Assembly: GCA_903860985.1 (NCBI GenBank)
Contig: CAIOSO010000059.1
Location: forward strand, 1 to 46,381
Direction: 5' to 3'
DNA from: an uncultured Flavobacteriales bacterium
GTDB taxonomy: Bacteria > Bacteroidota > Bacteroidia > Flavobacteriales_D > Crocinitomicaceae
DNA length: 46,381 nucleotides
How positions within the stretch are numbered: the stretch's first letter is position 1; the number at the start of each line of letters is the position of its first letter. Positions 25,785 to 35,767 of the stretch are shown here, piece after piece. Made by a program: the position numbers and the translations under genes. The notes beneath the pieces are model-generated. The model saw only the letters and a program-made list of their open reading frames with translations. It was not told where the DNA came from and did no database searches.

Positions 25785-25997
25785 TTAGTTTGCTTTTTTA
25801 GAACAACAAGAGGATTGTTGAGTTGTCGAACAAGATTTACCTTGCTGAGATGAACAACAAGCTCCTTTTTTCTTTTTCTTCTTTTTCTTATCGTCGTCTT
25901 TTTTCACTACTTCAGTACCAGTTACTGCAGCGTAAGTTGTTGTTGCCATTGATCCAACATATGTGAACAATGCAAGTGCTAAAAATACTTTTTTCAT
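25785..25997 (-). CDS. Small exported Lys- and Cys-rich protein (70 aa)
   Basis: I chose ATG 25997 because it gives a typical signal peptide (M-K-K-V-F-L-A-L-A-L-F-T, cleavage near T-Y-A); the frame upstream to 26045 adds an unlikely 16 residues. The mature part of about 47 residues is extreme: after V-V-K-K-D-D-D comes a run of lysines, then G-A-C-C, a Ser/Gln-rich linker, C, and a final C-C-S-K-K. Five cysteines and many lysines suggest metal binding or disulfides and attachment to an acidic partner, but no family is recognised. It lies after the psd gene on the same strand, and the terminator at 25736-25765 follows it. Confidence 0.65.
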   Translation of the reverse strand: MKKVFLALALFTYVGSMATTTYAAVTGTEVVKKDDDKKKKKKKKGACCSSQQGKSCSTTQQSSCCSKKAN

Positions 25998-26028
25998 AAT
26001 GGATGATTTTATACGGTAAATATACGAA

Positions 26029-26691
26029 TTAATTGATTTCTCCAATGCGTGTTAATTTTGCTTTAACCACATCGCCAATGGCTACATCAATTTTTGTGCC
26101 TAAGGGTAAAAATAGGTCAATTCTTGACCCAAATTTAATAAATCCAAATTCTTGTCCTACTTCGACGGACTGTCCTTCCGCTGGGTAATAACATATCCTC
26201 CGCGCTACAGCTCCAGCAACCTGACGAAATAACACTTCTTTTCCCGTTGGATGTTCTACCACAAATGTGCTTCGTTCATTGTCCGTGCTGCTTTTTGGAT
26301 GCCAAGCCACAAGAAATAAACCTGGATGATACTTGATGTATTTCACCAGCCCTTTTATTGGATGATAATTTGCATGAACATTTAATGGGGACATGAAAAT
26401 GGAAATTTGGATACGTCGGTCCTGAAAATACTCCGTTTCTGTAGTTTCTTCAATCACTACTACTTTTCCATCTGCTGGACACATAATGTCCGTTGAAGCG
26501 CCCAGACACGTTCGATTGGGAACTCGGAAAAATTGAACAACAAGTCCAAGTAAAACAAGTAATCCAACTTGTAATACCCAATAAATAATGGGACAACAGC
26601 AACCTAAAAAATAATATGCCAGTGCACTAAAAACTACGGTGAAGAACGCGCTCCACAACATAATATTTTTACCTTCTCTGTGTAATGTCAT
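26029..26691 (-). CDS. psd: Phosphatidylserine decarboxylase family protein
   Basis: A 220-residue enzyme of the short PSD type, which converts phosphatidylserine to phosphatidylethanolamine. An N-terminal membrane region (about 10-55) contains an unusual C-C-C at 31-33. The catalytic part has S-P-L-N-V-H-A-N-Y-H near 101-110 and the self-cleavage site F-G-S-R-I-D, where cleavage between G188 and S189 would create the pyruvoyl group. It follows cdsA by 3 bases, so lipid synthesis genes are linked. Phosphatidylserine synthase is not in the window. Confidence 0.92.
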   Translation of the reverse strand: MTLHREGKNIMLWSAFFTVVFSALAYYFLGCCCPIIYWVLQVGLLVLLGLVVQFFRVPNRTCLGASTDIMCPADGKVVVIEETTETEYFQDRRIQISIFMSPLNVHANYHPIKGLVKYIKYHPGLFLVAWHPKSSTDNERSTFVVEHPTGKEVLFRQVAGAVARRICYYPAEGQSVEVGQEFGFIKFGSRIDLFLPLGTKIDVAIGDVVKAKLTRIGEIN

Positions 26692-26694
26692 AGC

Positions 26695-27516
26695 TTACCA
26701 AAATAAATAAATCATCGACCAACAATAAAAAAACGGAATGGCAAATAATGCCGCGTCGAATCGGTCTAAAATGCCACCATGTCCGGGCAAAATACTTCCT
26801 GAATCTTTTATGTTTAAACTTCGTTTGAAAAGGGACTCCAATAAATCTCCAAAAATAGCACATGGGGCGATGATGATGGCTGACACAAGCCAAAACAAAG
26901 TCTCACCCTCATTAATGTAGGTTCCAATGATGTACCCCAATATCAAGGTAAATAGAACCCCACCAATCGTTCCTTCCCACGTTTTTTTTGGCGATATCCG
27001 TTCAAATAAGGTGTGTTTTCCGAATAGTCGACCGCTGAAATAGGCAAAGCTGTCATTGGTCCAAATTAATAGAAACATTCCAACAACATGAGGTAGATAG
27101 GACGTATTTCTTAAACTTAAGTCAATGCTTAAGTAAAAAGGGATTACCACATATACGATGCCAAAAACAAGCACAGAAATGTTGATTAATGGATGTTCTT
27201 TTTTTGCCCACAATTCATTCAGAATCAAAGTGAAAAATAGGGGGAAAAGGATCGTGATGACAATGATTGGAAGATTAGACAAACTCAATCCAATCAACAA
27301 GATGTAGATAAAACAACCGATGAATATACCTATTTCTGAACTAACCTCTACAATGGGATGATTCTTAAATAAGCGATAGAATTCAGCAAGTCCAAGGACC
27401 ATAAAAACTGAGAAAACTGCAATTTGAGCATACGGATGCCAAAGAATAGAACCAATGACAACAGTGCCAAAGATTGCTCCAGTAATGCTTCTTAATGCTA
27501 AATTACTTAAAGGCAT
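26695..27516 (-). CDS. cdsA: Phosphatidate cytidylyltransferase
   Basis: This enzyme makes CDP-diacylglycerol from phosphatidic acid and CTP. The 273-residue protein has about seven to eight membrane segments and the family signature at 224-254, including D-L-L-E-S-x-x-K-R, then K-D, P-G-H-G-G and D-R-F-D. An upstream S-P-K-K-T-W-E-G (175-182) is also typical. It overlaps the DUF2007 gene by 14 bases and is directly followed by psd, giving two consecutive steps of phospholipid synthesis. Confidence 0.96.
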   Translation of the reverse strand: MPLSNLALRSITGAIFGTVVIGSILWHPYAQIAVFSVFMVLGLAEFYRLFKNHPIVEVSSEIGIFIGCFIYILLIGLSLSNLPIIVITILFPLFFTLILNELWAKKEHPLINISVLVFGIVYVVIPFYLSIDLSLRNTSYLPHVVGMFLLIWTNDSFAYFSGRLFGKHTLFERISPKKTWEGTIGGVLFTLILGYIIGTYINEGETLFWLVSAIIIAPCAIFGDLLESLFKRSLNIKDSGSILPGHGGILDRFDAALFAIPFFYCWSMIYLFW

Positions 27517-27703
27517 CAGTTAATCGTTTTTTCGCGTCATTTTCGAACTCCGAAGTTACATATATTTCATAACTACCGAAATTGTTGAACATCGAATCCA
27601 TGGTATTCCTTTCCTGAAATGGAATGTCGTCGTCAGAAAGTATCAATTTCGCTTGAACGAATAAATACGGCTCACGTGTTTTGAAAACAAGTATTTTATC
27701 CAA
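27503..27703 (-). CDS. DUF2007 domain protein (66 aa)
   Basis: A small soluble protein with the DUF2007 pattern: a first strand (K-I-L-V-F), then a helix A-K-L-I-L, I-P-F-Q-E-R-N, and G-S-Y-E-I-Y-V near the end. The domain is also called a putative prokaryotic signal-transducing protein, related to PII-like folds, but its function is not established. It sits between ftsH (one base gap) and cdsA (14-base overlap). Confidence 0.78.
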   Translation of the reverse strand: MDKILVFKTREPYLFVQAKLILSDDDIPFQERNTMDSMFNNFGSYEIYVTSEFENDAKKRLTDAFK

Positions 27704-27704
27704 A

Positions 27705-29780
27705 CTATTTCGCTTCCGTTTCGTCGCTTGAGTCTCCTTTAGTCTCCTCCTTTGCTACGCTCTCAGTTGGATTCGTTTCCGTTGTATTTTCTGGTTCACT
27801 CAACACTTCAGCTACTTCGCTCACGTTCTCACTCTCACTCTGGCTCTCGCCCTTCACATCGATGTCTACCAGTTCATCACTTTCCCATTGACGCTTGCCA
27901 AATATTCGCTCTAAATCTTCTTTGAAGATTACTTCCTTTGTTAATAATTGCTCTGCGAGCTCCGTCAACTTATCCTGATTTTCAGCAAGTACTTGAAGTG
28001 CACGTTGATATTGACCTTCAACCAATTTAGAAACTTCTTCGTCAATAATGCGAGCGGTATCTTCTGAATACGGTTTTGTAAAGGAATCTCGACCTTGTGA
28101 ATCGTAAAAAGAAATATTTCCAATACGGTCATTCAATCCGTAGATGGAAACCATTGCATAGGCTTGTTTAGTTACTTTTTCTAAGTCGCTCAACGCGCCA
28201 GTGCTGATTTTCCCAAAAGTCAATTGCTCTGCCGCTCGTCCACCTAATGCGGAACACATTTGATCTAAAATTTGCTCTGTCGTTGTTATGCTGCGTTCCT
28301 CAGGTAAATACCAAGCTGCACCTAAGGATTGTCCACGAGGGACAATGGTCACCTTCACCAATGGGTGTGCGTATTGCAACATCCAAGAAATAGTTGCATG
28401 TCCAGCTTCATGGAAGGCAATCGATTTTTTCTCAACTTTAGTAATGATTTTATTCTTTTTCTCGAGTCCACCAACGATGCGGTCAACAGCGTCCAAGAAA
28501 TCCTGTTTTTCAACATGTTTCTTATTGTGACGTGCAGCAATCAACGCAGCCTCGTTGCATAAATTAGCGATATCGGCACCAGAGAAACCTGGCGTTTGTT
28601 TCGCCAAGAAATCAATGTCTAATCCTTCCACTAATTTCAAAGGCTTTAAGTGAACTTGGAAAATTTCTTTTCGCTCATTCAAGTCAGGCATGTCTACGTA
28701 AATCTGACGATCGAAGCGTCCTGCTCGCATCAAAGCCGCATCTAAAACATCCGCACGATTGGTTGCCGCTAATATAATCACCCCGGAATTCGTCCCGAAT
28801 CCATCCATTTCTGTCAATAATTGATTCAAGGTGTTTTCACGCTCGTCATTGGAATTAAATCCATTGTTCTTGCCTCGTGCACGTCCAATCGCATCAATCT
28901 CATCGATAAAGATAATCGACGGCGCTTTTTCTTTTGCTTGACGGAATAAATCACGTACCCTTGACGCACCAACACCAACGAACATTTCAACAAAGTCGGA
29001 ACCAGATAGGGAGAAAAATGGAACTTTTGCTTCTCCAGCAACTGCTTTAGCAAGAAGTGTTTTTCCTGTTCCTGGAGGACCAACCAACAAGGCTCCTTTC
29101 GGTATTTTAGCACCTAATTCGGTATATTTTTTTGGGTTTTTTAAAAACTCAACAATTTCCACGATTTCTTCTTTTGCACCTACTAGTCCGGCAACATCTT
29201 GAAAAGTAATATTCGTTGATTTTCCTTTGTCGTATACTTGAGCACGAGATTTTCCAATATTGAAGATCTGACCTCCGCCACCACCAACTCCGCCACCACC
29301 CGACATTCGACGCATCACAAACATCCAAATAATGATGATGATCACAAACGGCAACAAATAACCTAAAATATCACCTAGGTAATTTACTTCAGTCTCATTT
29401 TGATAGTCGTGGTAACCACGGTCGTCTAATGCTTTTTCAAAATTCGTTGGACTCCCAATGTTTTCAAGTTCAAAAGTGACCGTTGTGGGCTTTCCTTTAT
29501 TCGCTTTCAACATTTTTTTCATTATTGGAAAATCAAGTTTGTTCGTCTCATTGACATACTTCACTCCTTGATTTTTCAATTGAAATTCAGCCTTTGACTG
29601 ATTGATGATTTTTACATTCTTAATACCTTTGATATCTACTAATTCCATCAAAGTCTCTTTATACTTGATGGTAGCAGCCGGTGTTGAATTCATAAAAATA
29701 TTAAAGGAAATCAAAGCGATTCCTAAGCCCGCATAGATCCAATAAATGGAAAATGGACTTTTCTTTTTTTCTTCTGACAT
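27705..29780 (-). CDS. ftsH: ATP-dependent zinc metalloprotease FtsH
   Basis: A membrane-bound AAA+ protease of 691 residues that degrades misfolded or regulated membrane and cytosolic proteins. Transmembrane segments lie at about 12-30 and 139-156, around a periplasmic domain. A glycine-rich linker [10 protein letters not shown] (161-170) follows. Walker A is GPPGTGKT (234-241), Walker B is FIDEID (291-296), and the zinc motif HEAGH is at 457-461. The last about 50 residues are a Ser/Glu/Thr-rich acidic tail, longer than in E. coli. It begins 14 bases after rsfS and is followed by DUF2007, cdsA and psd. Confidence 0.97.
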   Translation of the reverse strand: MSEEKKKSPFSIYWIYAGLGIALISFNIFMNSTPAATIKYKETLMELVDIKGIKNVKIINQSKAEFQLKNQGVKYVNETNKLDFPIMKKMLKANKGKPTTVTFELENIGSPTNFEKALDDRGYHDYQNETEVNYLGDILGYLLPFVIIIIIWMFVMRRMSGGGGVGGGGGQIFNIGKSRAQVYDKGKSTNITFQDVAGLVGAKEEIVEIVEFLKNPKKYTELGAKIPKGALLVGPPGTGKTLLAKAVAGEAKVPFFSLSGSDFVEMFVGVGASRVRDLFRQAKEKAPSIIFIDEIDAIGRARGKNNGFNSNDERENTLNQLLTEMDGFGTNSGVIILAATNRADVLDAALMRAGRFDRQIYVDMPDLNERKEIFQVHLKPLKLVEGLDIDFLAKQTPGFSGADIANLCNEAALIAARHNKKHVEKQDFLDAVDRIVGGLEKKNKIITKVEKKSIAFHEAGHATISWMLQYAHPLVKVTIVPRGQSLGAAWYLPEERSITTTEQILDQMCSALGGRAAEQLTFGKISTGALSDLEKVTKQAYAMVSIYGLNDRIGNISFYDSQGRDSFTKPYSEDTARIIDEEVSKLVEGQYQRALQVLAENQDKLTELAEQLLTKEVIFKEDLERIFGKRQWESDELVDIDVKGESQSESENVSEVAEVLSEPENTTETNPTESVAKEETKGDSSDETEAK

Positions 29781-29794
29781 ATTCTAGTTCCTAA

Positions 29795-30169
29795 TTATAA
29801 ATTTGGGATATCTGTACGAACAGCATCCGACCATAAATCCTCAATTTCAAAAAAGGATCTCGCGTCTTTGTAAAAAATGTGTCCAACAACATTAATGTAA
29901 TCTAATAAAACCCACTCACTATTCGTTTTTCCTTCAATGTGCCAAGGTTTTTCTTTTAACTCTTTTCTTGTAAAACGTGTCACGGCATTTGAAATACCAT
30001 CTACATGCGTGCTTGACTCACCACTACAAATCACAAAAAAGTCGCAAACGGCACCTGGTAACTGTCTCAAATCCAGCACCGAAATATCTCTCGCTTTGTT
30101 ATCTTGCATGCCTTCAACAATGGCTTGGCATAATTGTTCTGATTCTGTAATTCCGGTCTTTTTTCGCAT
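29795..30169 (-). CDS. rsfS: Ribosome silencing factor RsfS
   Basis: A 124-residue protein of the RsfS/YbeB/Iojap family, which binds ribosomal protein uL14 and blocks subunit joining in starvation. The family core is visible: I-S-V-L-D-L-R-Q-L-P-G-A-V-C-D-F-F-V-I-C-S-G near 39-59 and, after it, E-K-P-W-H-I-E-G. It leads the minus-strand unit with ftsH and is divergent from birA. A -7 element TAGTTTTG lies on its strand at 30185-30192. Confidence 0.93.
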   Translation of the reverse strand: MRKKTGITESEQLCQAIVEGMQDNKARDISVLDLRQLPGAVCDFFVICSGESSTHVDGISNAVTRFTRKELKEKPWHIEGKTNSEWVLLDYINVVGHIFYKDARSFFEIEDLWSDAVRTDIPNL

Positions 30170-30184
30170 TTTAAATATTTAATA

Positions 30185-30192
30185 CAAAACTA
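30185..30192 (-). promoter_or_regulatory. -7 element of the rsfS-ftsH unit
   Basis: An exact TAnnTTTG octamer (TAGTTTTG) lies on the minus strand 15 bases before the rsfS ATG. No clear -33 TTG was found at the expected distance. Confidence 0.4.
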
Positions 30193-30231
30193 CGTGATAA
30201 ATTTTAATTTTACTGCTCCTTAAACGCCGAG

Positions 30232-30966
30232 ATGACAACGATTGGAAAAGAAATATATCACCTTGATTGTGTAGACTCTACCAACAATTTTGCTGCCAAA
30301 TTAATTAACGACCATATTTGTCAAAATGGCTCGGTAATATTGGCAGATGAGCAATCTGCAGGTAAAGGACAAGTGGGAAATACTTGGGAATCTGCTCATT
30401 CTAGCAACATGCTTTGTTCGATTGTATGGAAGCCCGACAATCTGTCAGTCAGTGAACAAAGTAAAATAAGTTGGATGATTTGCTTGGCACTTCACAAACT
30501 CCTTTTGCGCTTTGGTATCGATTCCTCCATCAAATGGCCCAATGATGTCTTTGTTGGAACCCAGAAAATTGCTGGAATTCTTATTGAAAATCAATTGGAA
30601 GGAAAACAGATTTCTTGGGTGATTGCTGGGATCGGATTAAACGTGAATCAACTGCATTTTGAAAGTCCAAACGCTACTAGCATCCGACATCAACTTGGAA
30701 CAAGTATTCAAGTTAAAACCGTTTTGAACGAATTGATCGCTATTTTAAATGGGTATATTCAACAATGGGAAAGGCTAGAATCAACCCTAAAAACGACTTT
30801 CGAATCTCTTTTATTCTTGAAAGATGAGCTTGCTTTTTACAAGGATTCAATGGGCGAATTTGAAGGGGAAATACTTGGTGTGCAAGAAGATGGACGTCTT
30901 ATGATAGCAGTACAGGGAGAGAACAGAAGTTATGCTTTGAAGGAGCTTCAGTTTTTATCAAAATGA
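30232..30966 (+). CDS. birA: Biotin--[acetyl-CoA-carboxylase] ligase, monofunctional
   Basis: A 244-residue enzyme that attaches biotin to the carboxyl carrier protein. It lacks the N-terminal DNA-binding domain of E. coli BirA, so it is a ligase only. The ATP/biotin loop reads S-A-G-K-G-Q-V-G-N-T-W (residues 43-53, a Lys/Gln variant of the GRGRxG motif), and the catalytic segment S-I-K-W-P-N-D-V is near 100-107, followed by the conserved G-I-L-I-E. Its 3' end overlaps the convergent SRPBCC gene by 19 bases. Confidence 0.95.
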   Translation: MTTIGKEIYHLDCVDSTNNFAAKLINDHICQNGSVILADEQSAGKGQVGNTWESAHSSNMLCSIVWKPDNLSVSEQSKISWMICLALHKLLLRFGIDSSIKWPNDVFVGTQKIAGILIENQLEGKQISWVIAGIGLNVNQLHFESPNATSIRHQLGTSIQVKTVLNELIAILNGYIQQWERLESTLKTTFESLLFLKDELAFYKDSMGEFEGEILGVQEDGRLMIAVQGENRSYALKELQFLSK

Positions 30967-31349
30967 GCTTTCAACTGAAGACTCATTTGTTCGAACAATG
31001 ATTTTAACGGCTTTTCGACAAGTATTTTCATAAATCCTGAAATCTCACCATCAAATAGCACCTGTCCCTGACATTGACCCTCCTCCTCTCGAAGTTCGAT
31101 GCTCAGTGTAAATGGAAATGGGCTCCCTTCGCCAGATCGATAGCGAACACTTTGGACGTCTTGTTGGTCAAAAAGTAAACTAATTACTATCCCACCTTGC
31201 GCCTTGAAGCTACACTGTATTTCATCAGCACTAAAGTTTGACACTTTATCCTGTGGAAGTAAATAAGTTAAATTGCGTGGATCAGACAAGAATGCACGAA
31301 CATCTGATAACAATGCATCAATCTGTGTGGTAGCGCTTTGAATGATCAT
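30948..31349 (-). CDS. SRPBCC family protein
   Basis: A 133-residue protein with the START/SRPBCC pattern: I-x-x-S-A-T-x-I-D-A-L near the start, D-P-R-N-L-T-Y-L-L-P, then alternating strands and a final amphipathic helix. Such folds bind hydrophobic ligands; the ligand here is unknown. The gene follows pyrE by 7 bases, an arrangement common in Flavobacteria. Confidence 0.75.
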   Translation of the reverse strand: MIIQSATTQIDALLSDVRAFLSDPRNLTYLLPQDKVSNFSADEIQCSFKAQGGIVISLLFDQQDVQSVRYRSGEGSPFPFTLSIELREEEGQCQGQVLFDGEISGFMKILVEKPLKSLFEQMSLQLKAHFDKN

Positions 31350-31356
31350 AAACGAG

Positions 31357-31998
31357 TTATTGATTCCAAGTACTCGGATTCACCCTCCATTCATGCAATG
31401 TGCTTAAATCTCCGTCGTTGATGTAATTCGTTTTTACGGCTACATCTATGAGCGTTGCGTAATCGGTTATTGTTTCGAATGGACAACCTGCTTCTTGAAA
31501 TCCTTGATCAGCAATAGAAAATCCGTAAGTAAAGGTGGCAAGTAAGCCTTTTACGACAAGTCCACCTTGTCTTAATGCTTCAACAGCCTTCAAGCTACTT
31601 CCACCTGTTGAAATTAAATCTTCAATGACAATCACTTTTTGTCCAGCTTCGTATGCTCCCTCAATCAAATTTTCCATTCCATGACCTTTTGCAGCTGAAC
31701 GAACATAAATGAAAGGCAAACCCAATTCTTGCGCCACTAAAGCACCTTGAGCGATTCCTCCGGTCGCTACTCCAGCAATGACATCAGGTTTCCCATATAC
31801 ATCGAGGATCAATTGTGCGTATGCTTGACGAATGTGTGTGCGGACTTCCGGAAAACTTAATGTTACTCGGTTGTCACAGTAAATTGGAGACTTCCAGCCG
31901 GAAGCCCAAGTGAAAGGTTTATTCGGTTGTAAACGAACAGCCTTCGTTTTCAATAATAATTCTGCTACCTTTAGCGCTTGTTCTTGATTTGATGCCAT
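31357..31998 (-). CDS. pyrE: Orotate phosphoribosyltransferase
   Basis: This enzyme joins orotate and PRPP to make orotidine monophosphate in pyrimidine synthesis. I chose ATG 31998 (M-A-S-N-Q-E-Q-A), giving 213 residues; the frame is open 8 codons further, but those overlap the divergent Nudix start. The PRPP motif V-I-V-I-E-D-L-I-S-T-G-G-S is at 122-134, and K-S-P-I-Y-C-D-N-R lies near 36-44. A -7 element sits 4 bases upstream of the chosen start. Confidence 0.96.
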   Translation of the reverse strand: MASNQEQALKVAELLLKTKAVRLQPNKPFTWASGWKSPIYCDNRVTLSFPEVRTHIRQAYAQLILDVYGKPDVIAGVATGGIAQGALVAQELGLPFIYVRSAAKGHGMENLIEGAYEAGQKVIVIEDLISTGGSSLKAVEALRQGGLVVKGLLATFTYGFSIADQGFQEAGCPFETITDYATLIDVAVKTNYINDGDLSTLHEWRVNPSTWNQ

Positions 31999-32002
31999 GC
32001 CG

Positions 32003-32010
32003 CAAAAATA
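32003..32010 (-). promoter_or_regulatory. -7 element TATTTTTG, 4 bases before the pyrE ATG
   Basis: An exact TAnnTTTG octamer on the minus strand is followed by CGGC and the ATG at 31998. The 22-base gap between the pyrE and Nudix starts holds little else. No clear -33 TTG was found. Confidence 0.5.
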
Positions 32011-32020
32011 TAAAGTTTTC

Positions 32021-32599
32021 ATGGATAAGCACGTAATTCATTTTACTTCTGTCCCAATTCCTGATGTTGAAATCGTTGAAAATGCGATACCATTGAACAT
32101 TTCATCCTTATTGGGTATGTTTAAAAATCATGAAATTCAAGCGGTAAATCCTCACCCTAAGTCTGAATTAAAAACCTTTTTTAAACAATTTAACAAGATT
32201 AAAACAGCTGGTGGACTCGTATTTCACCCAGAGAGCGAAACTTATTTGTGGATTAAAAGACTGGGGCTTTGGGATCTTCCAAAAGGAAAAATTGAACAAG
32301 GAGAAAGTTCAAAGGATGCCGCCATTCGGGAAATAACGGAGGAGTGTGGATTGACGGGTAAGCTCCAGTTGAAACATAGAATTTGCTCAACATACCATGC
32401 GTATGAGTTTAAAAATAAATCCATTTTGAAGAAAAACAATTGGTACTTCTTAGAATACCAAGGGGATTTAAATACAAAGCCTCAATTGGAGGAAAACATT
32501 ACAGAAGCACGCTGGATGAAAAAAAACGACTTTGATAATTGCTTAAAACAAACCTATCCCTCCATAGAAGAAGTTATTTTTCATGCTTTTGAATCCTAA
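32021..32599 (+). CDS. Nudix hydrolase
   Basis: A 192-residue protein from ATG 32021 (M-D-K-H-V-I-H-F). An upstream ATG in frame at 31997 would overlap the pyrE start region and gives a poorer N terminus. The Nudix box at 89-111 is complete: G89, E95, R103, E104, E107, E108 and G110 fit GX5EX7REUXEEXGU. Nudix enzymes hydrolyse nucleoside diphosphates linked to another moiety; the substrate cannot be told. The N-terminal about 60 residues precede the core. Confidence 0.92.
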   Translation: MDKHVIHFTSVPIPDVEIVENAIPLNISSLLGMFKNHEIQAVNPHPKSELKTFFKQFNKIKTAGGLVFHPESETYLWIKRLGLWDLPKGKIEQGESSKDAAIREITEECGLTGKLQLKHRICSTYHAYEFKNKSILKKNNWYFLEYQGDLNTKPQLEENITEARWMKKNDFDNCLKQTYPSIEEVIFHAFES

Positions 32600-32616
32600 A
32601 TTTTATGTTAAATTTG
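32589..32616 (+). promoter_or_regulatory. Promoter of the DUF1573 gene
   Basis: TTG (32589-32591) and TAAATTTG (32609-32616) are 17 bases apart. The TTG lies in the last codons of the Nudix gene. The DUF1573 ATG follows at 32662. Confidence 0.5.
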
Positions 32617-32661
32617 ATTTTGAAATGAAAATTCAACTTACTATTGTAAAAAATTAAACTC

Positions 32662-33063
32662 ATGAAATACGCATTACTTACATTCGCATTCCTTTTCGTT
32701 GGATTTGCACAAGCTCAAAAAGAAACAAAACCAACTCTAGGTTTGAAATTCACCACCTTGGAGATTGTTCGTGAAAACATTCCATATGATTCTAAAGACA
32801 TGTTCGTTTTTGAATTTAAAAACGTTTCTAAAAAATCAATTACAGTAAGTAATGTTCAAACAAGTTGTGGTTGTACAGCAGCAGAAAAACCAACAGAACC
32901 AATCAAAAAAGGTAAAAAAGGCGCGATTAAAGTAACCTATGACACAAAAAGAGTTGGTGCTTTCACGAAAACAATAACTGTATTCTCTGATGGTGGTGAT
33001 CCAATTGTTTTGACAATCAAAGGATCTGTTCTTTCACCTTCCGATTCCCCAACGACAAACTAG
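32662..33063 (+). CDS. DUF1573 domain exported protein
   Basis: A 133-residue protein with a signal peptide (M-K-Y-A-L-L-T-F-A-F-L-F-V-G-F-A-Q-A, cleavage near residue 18). The mature part has the DUF1573 signature S-C-G-C-T-A-A-E-K-P followed by K-K-G-K-K-G-A-I-K-V-T-Y-D-T. This Ig-like domain is common in Bacteroidota periplasmic and surface proteins; function is unknown. It is a single-gene unit between Nudix and valS. Confidence 0.88.
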   Translation: MKYALLTFAFLFVGFAQAQKETKPTLGLKFTTLEIVRENIPYDSKDMFVFEFKNVSKKSITVSNVQTSCGCTAAEKPTEPIKKGKKGAIKVTYDTKRVGAFTKTITVFSDGGDPIVLTIKGSVLSPSDSPTTN

Positions 33064-33089
33064 TCGAGCTATTTCTCCACTTACGGAGA

Positions 33090-33118
33090 TTGTGCTGCTG
33101 AGATAATTGTTATCTTTG
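33090..33118 (+). promoter_or_regulatory. valS promoter
   Basis: TTG (33090-33092) and TATCTTTG (33111-33118) are separated by 18 bases, a close match to the Bacteroidota sigma-A consensus. The valS ATG follows 16 bases after the octamer. Confidence 0.7.
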
Positions 33119-33134
33119 CGGCAAAGATTGTGTC

Positions 33135-35765
33135 ATGGAATTAGGGAAAACATACGAGCCGCAAAAAGCGGAAGATAAATGGTATAAACATTGGTTGGAT
33201 AAAGGTTATTTTCATTCAGTCCCTGATCACCGTGAGCCTTATACCATCGTAATTCCTCCACCTAATGTGACAGGTGTCCTTCACATGGGGCACATGCTCA
33301 ATAATACCATTCAAGATGTCCTTGTTCGCAGAGCTCGAATGCTTGGAAAAAATGCATGTTGGGTTCCTGGAACCGATCATGCGTCTATTGCAACAGAAGC
33401 AAAAGTGGTTCAGAAACTTCGTCAAGAAGGCATTAAAAAATCTGATTTAACCAGAGACGAGTTTCTTGCACATGCTTTCGAATGGAAAGATAAACATGGT
33501 GGAATCATCCTTGAACAGTTAAAGAAACTTGGTGCATCTTGCGATTGGGAACGCACGCACTTCACCATGGATAAAGAGTATTCTGAGTCCGTAATCAATG
33601 TATTCATGGACCTGTACGCAAAAGGTAAAATTTACCGTGGCGTTCGCATGGTGAACTGGGATCCAGAGGCATTAACAGCGGTTTCCGACGAAGAAGTGAA
33701 TTACAAAGAAGTGAATTCTCGACTTTTCTATGTTCGATACAAAATCACAGACACAACAGATGAATGGGTAACTATCGCTACTACACGTCCAGAAACAATC
33801 CTGGGAGATACGGCGATTTGCGTGAATCCAGCTGATGAACGATATAAAAAGTTAATCGGAAAACATGCACTGGTTCCTATTATTAACCGTGAAATCCCCA
33901 TTATTGCAGATGATTACGTTGATAAAGATTTTGGCACGGGTTGCTTGAAAGTGACGCCGGCTCATGATACGAATGACTACGAATTAGGAAGAAAATACAA
34001 CTTGCCATCCATCGACTTGTTCAATGACAACGGAACACTGAACCAACACGGTGCGCATTATGCTGGTAAAGACCGATTTGATGTACGCAAGGAAATTGAA
34101 AGAGAACTTGACCAAAAAGGATATTTAGTAAAGACAGAGGACATCATTAATAAAGTGGGATTCTCTGAGCGTACAAATGCAGTAATTGAACCGAAATTAT
34201 CCATGCAATGGTTTGTTTCGATGAAAGAATTGGCTCAGCCTGCATTAGATAATGTCATGAATGGAAACATTCAATTCCATCCGGATAAATTCAAAAATAC
34301 CTACCGTCACTGGATGGAAAACGTGAAGGATTGGTGTATTTCTCGTCAACTTTGGTGGGGACACCGAATCCCAGCTTGGTATTTTGGCAATCGTCCGGAC
34401 GACTTCGTGGTCGCAAAAACGAAGGAAGAAGCATTGAGATTAGCCAGCGAAAAAGCGGGAAGAGAAATCCTCGAATCTGAGTTAAATCAAGACGAAGATG
34501 TACTGGATACATGGTTTTCCAGTTGGTTATGGCCAATTTCGGTGTTTAATGGTTTGACACAACCAGAAAATGAAGAAATCAAATATTATTACCCAACAAA
34601 TGATTTAGTTACAGCACCGGAAATCATGTTTTTCTGGGTAGCACGTATGGTGATTGCTGGATATGAATACCTGGGTGATTTACCGTTTAAAAATGTATAC
34701 TACACAGGAATCGTTCGAGATAAATTGGGACGAAAAATGTCGAAATCACTCGGTAATTCACCGGATCCAATCGAATTGATTGAGAAATTTGGAGCTGATG
34801 GTGTTCGTGTGGGAATTTTAATTTCTTCTCCAGCAGGAAATGACCTTCCATTTGATTCTTCTCAATGTGAACAAGGACGTAATTTCACAAATAAAGTATG
34901 GAATGCTTACCGTCTAGTTTCTTCATGGCAAGTCCGAGACATTGAGCAACCAATGTCTTCAAAGGTAGCCATCGATTGGTTTGAAAATCGCTTCCAAAAA
35001 GTATTGATAGAAATCAATGATCAATTTGATAAATTCCGTATTTCTGATGCGCTAATGGCCATTTACAAATTAGTATGGGATGATTTCTGTTCATGGTATT
35101 TAGAAATGATCAAACCGGGATATGAACAACCAATTGATCGTCGAACTTTGGAGAAAACAAAATACTTTTTCGAAGAATTATTGAAAGTCATGCATCCTTT
35201 TACGCCTTTTGTATCCGAAGAACTCTGGCATGCGCTAAACGAACGCAAAGATGGGGAGGATATTGTTATTGCTGAATGGCCGAAGGTGAGAGCAGTAGAT
35301 GAACAATTGCTTACAGGATTCGATAAAGCAGAGAAAATCATCTCTCAAATTCGTAACATCCGCAAGAATAATAACATCGCAAACAAAGTGAAGTTGGAAA
35401 TGTATGTAAGAGCCGATGCTGCTACTCAAACGAATTTTGATTCCATTATTGTAAAAATGGGTAATCTCTCCGTTTTTGAATATGTATCCGATAAAATTCA
35501 ACAAGCGAATTCATTTATTGTCGAAGGTGTAGAATACTTTGTGCCATTTGGAGATGTAGTTGATGTGGATGCAGAAATTAAGAAAATGGAAGAGGAGCTA
35601 GGTTACTCAAAAGGATTCTTGAAAAGTGTACAAGGAAAACTTTCTAACGAACGATTTGTTGCCGGAGCACCAGCACAAGTATTGGACTTAGAACGCAAAA
35701 AAGAGGCGGATGCACTTGGGAAAATTCAATTATTAGAAGAAAAACTGGCTTCGTTGAAAGGATAG
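33135..35765 (+). CDS. valS: Valyl-tRNA synthetase
   Basis: A class I synthetase of 876 residues that charges tRNA-Val. The HIGH-type motif is HMGH at 50-53, preceded by P-P-P-N-V-T-G-V-L. The KMSKS motif is exact at 534-538. Between them lie the editing domain with T-T-R-P-E-T, and [11 protein letters not shown], both typical of ValRS. The C-terminal about 70 residues form the coiled-coil arm (E-I-K-K-M-E-E-E-L, then K-L-S-N-E-R-F-V). The stop lies 2 bases from the convergent OmpA-like gene. Confidence 0.97.
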   Translation: MELGKTYEPQKAEDKWYKHWLDKGYFHSVPDHREPYTIVIPPPNVTGVLHMGHMLNNTIQDVLVRRARMLGKNACWVPGTDHASIATEAKVVQKLRQEGIKKSDLTRDEFLAHAFEWKDKHGGIILEQLKKLGASCDWERTHFTMDKEYSESVINVFMDLYAKGKIYRGVRMVNWDPEALTAVSDEEVNYKEVNSRLFYVRYKITDTTDEWVTIATTRPETILGDTAICVNPADERYKKLIGKHALVPIINREIPIIADDYVDKDFGTGCLKVTPAHDTNDYELGRKYNLPSIDLFNDNGTLNQHGAHYAGKDRFDVRKEIERELDQKGYLVKTEDIINKVGFSERTNAVIEPKLSMQWFVSMKELAQPALDNVMNGNIQFHPDKFKNTYRHWMENVKDWCISRQLWWGHRIPAWYFGNRPDDFVVAKTKEEALRLASEKAGREILESELNQDEDVLDTWFSSWLWPISVFNGLTQPENEEIKYYYPTNDLVTAPEIMFFWVARMVIAGYEYLGDLPFKNVYYTGIVRDKLGRKMSKSLGNSPDPIELIEKFGADGVRVGILISSPAGNDLPFDSSQCEQGRNFTNKVWNAYRLVSSWQVRDIEQPMSSKVAIDWFENRFQKVLIEINDQFDKFRISDALMAIYKLVWDDFCSWYLEMIKPGYEQPIDRRTLEKTKYFFEELLKVMHPFTPFVSEELWHALNERKDGEDIVIAEWPKVRAVDEQLLTGFDKAEKIISQIRNIRKNNNIANKVKLEMYVRADAATQTNFDSIIVKMGNLSVFEYVSDKIQQANSFIVEGVEYFVPFGDVVDVDAEIKKMEEELGYSKGFLKSVQGKLSNERFVAGAPAQVLDLERKKEADALGKIQLLEEKLASLKG

Positions 35766-35767
35766 AT

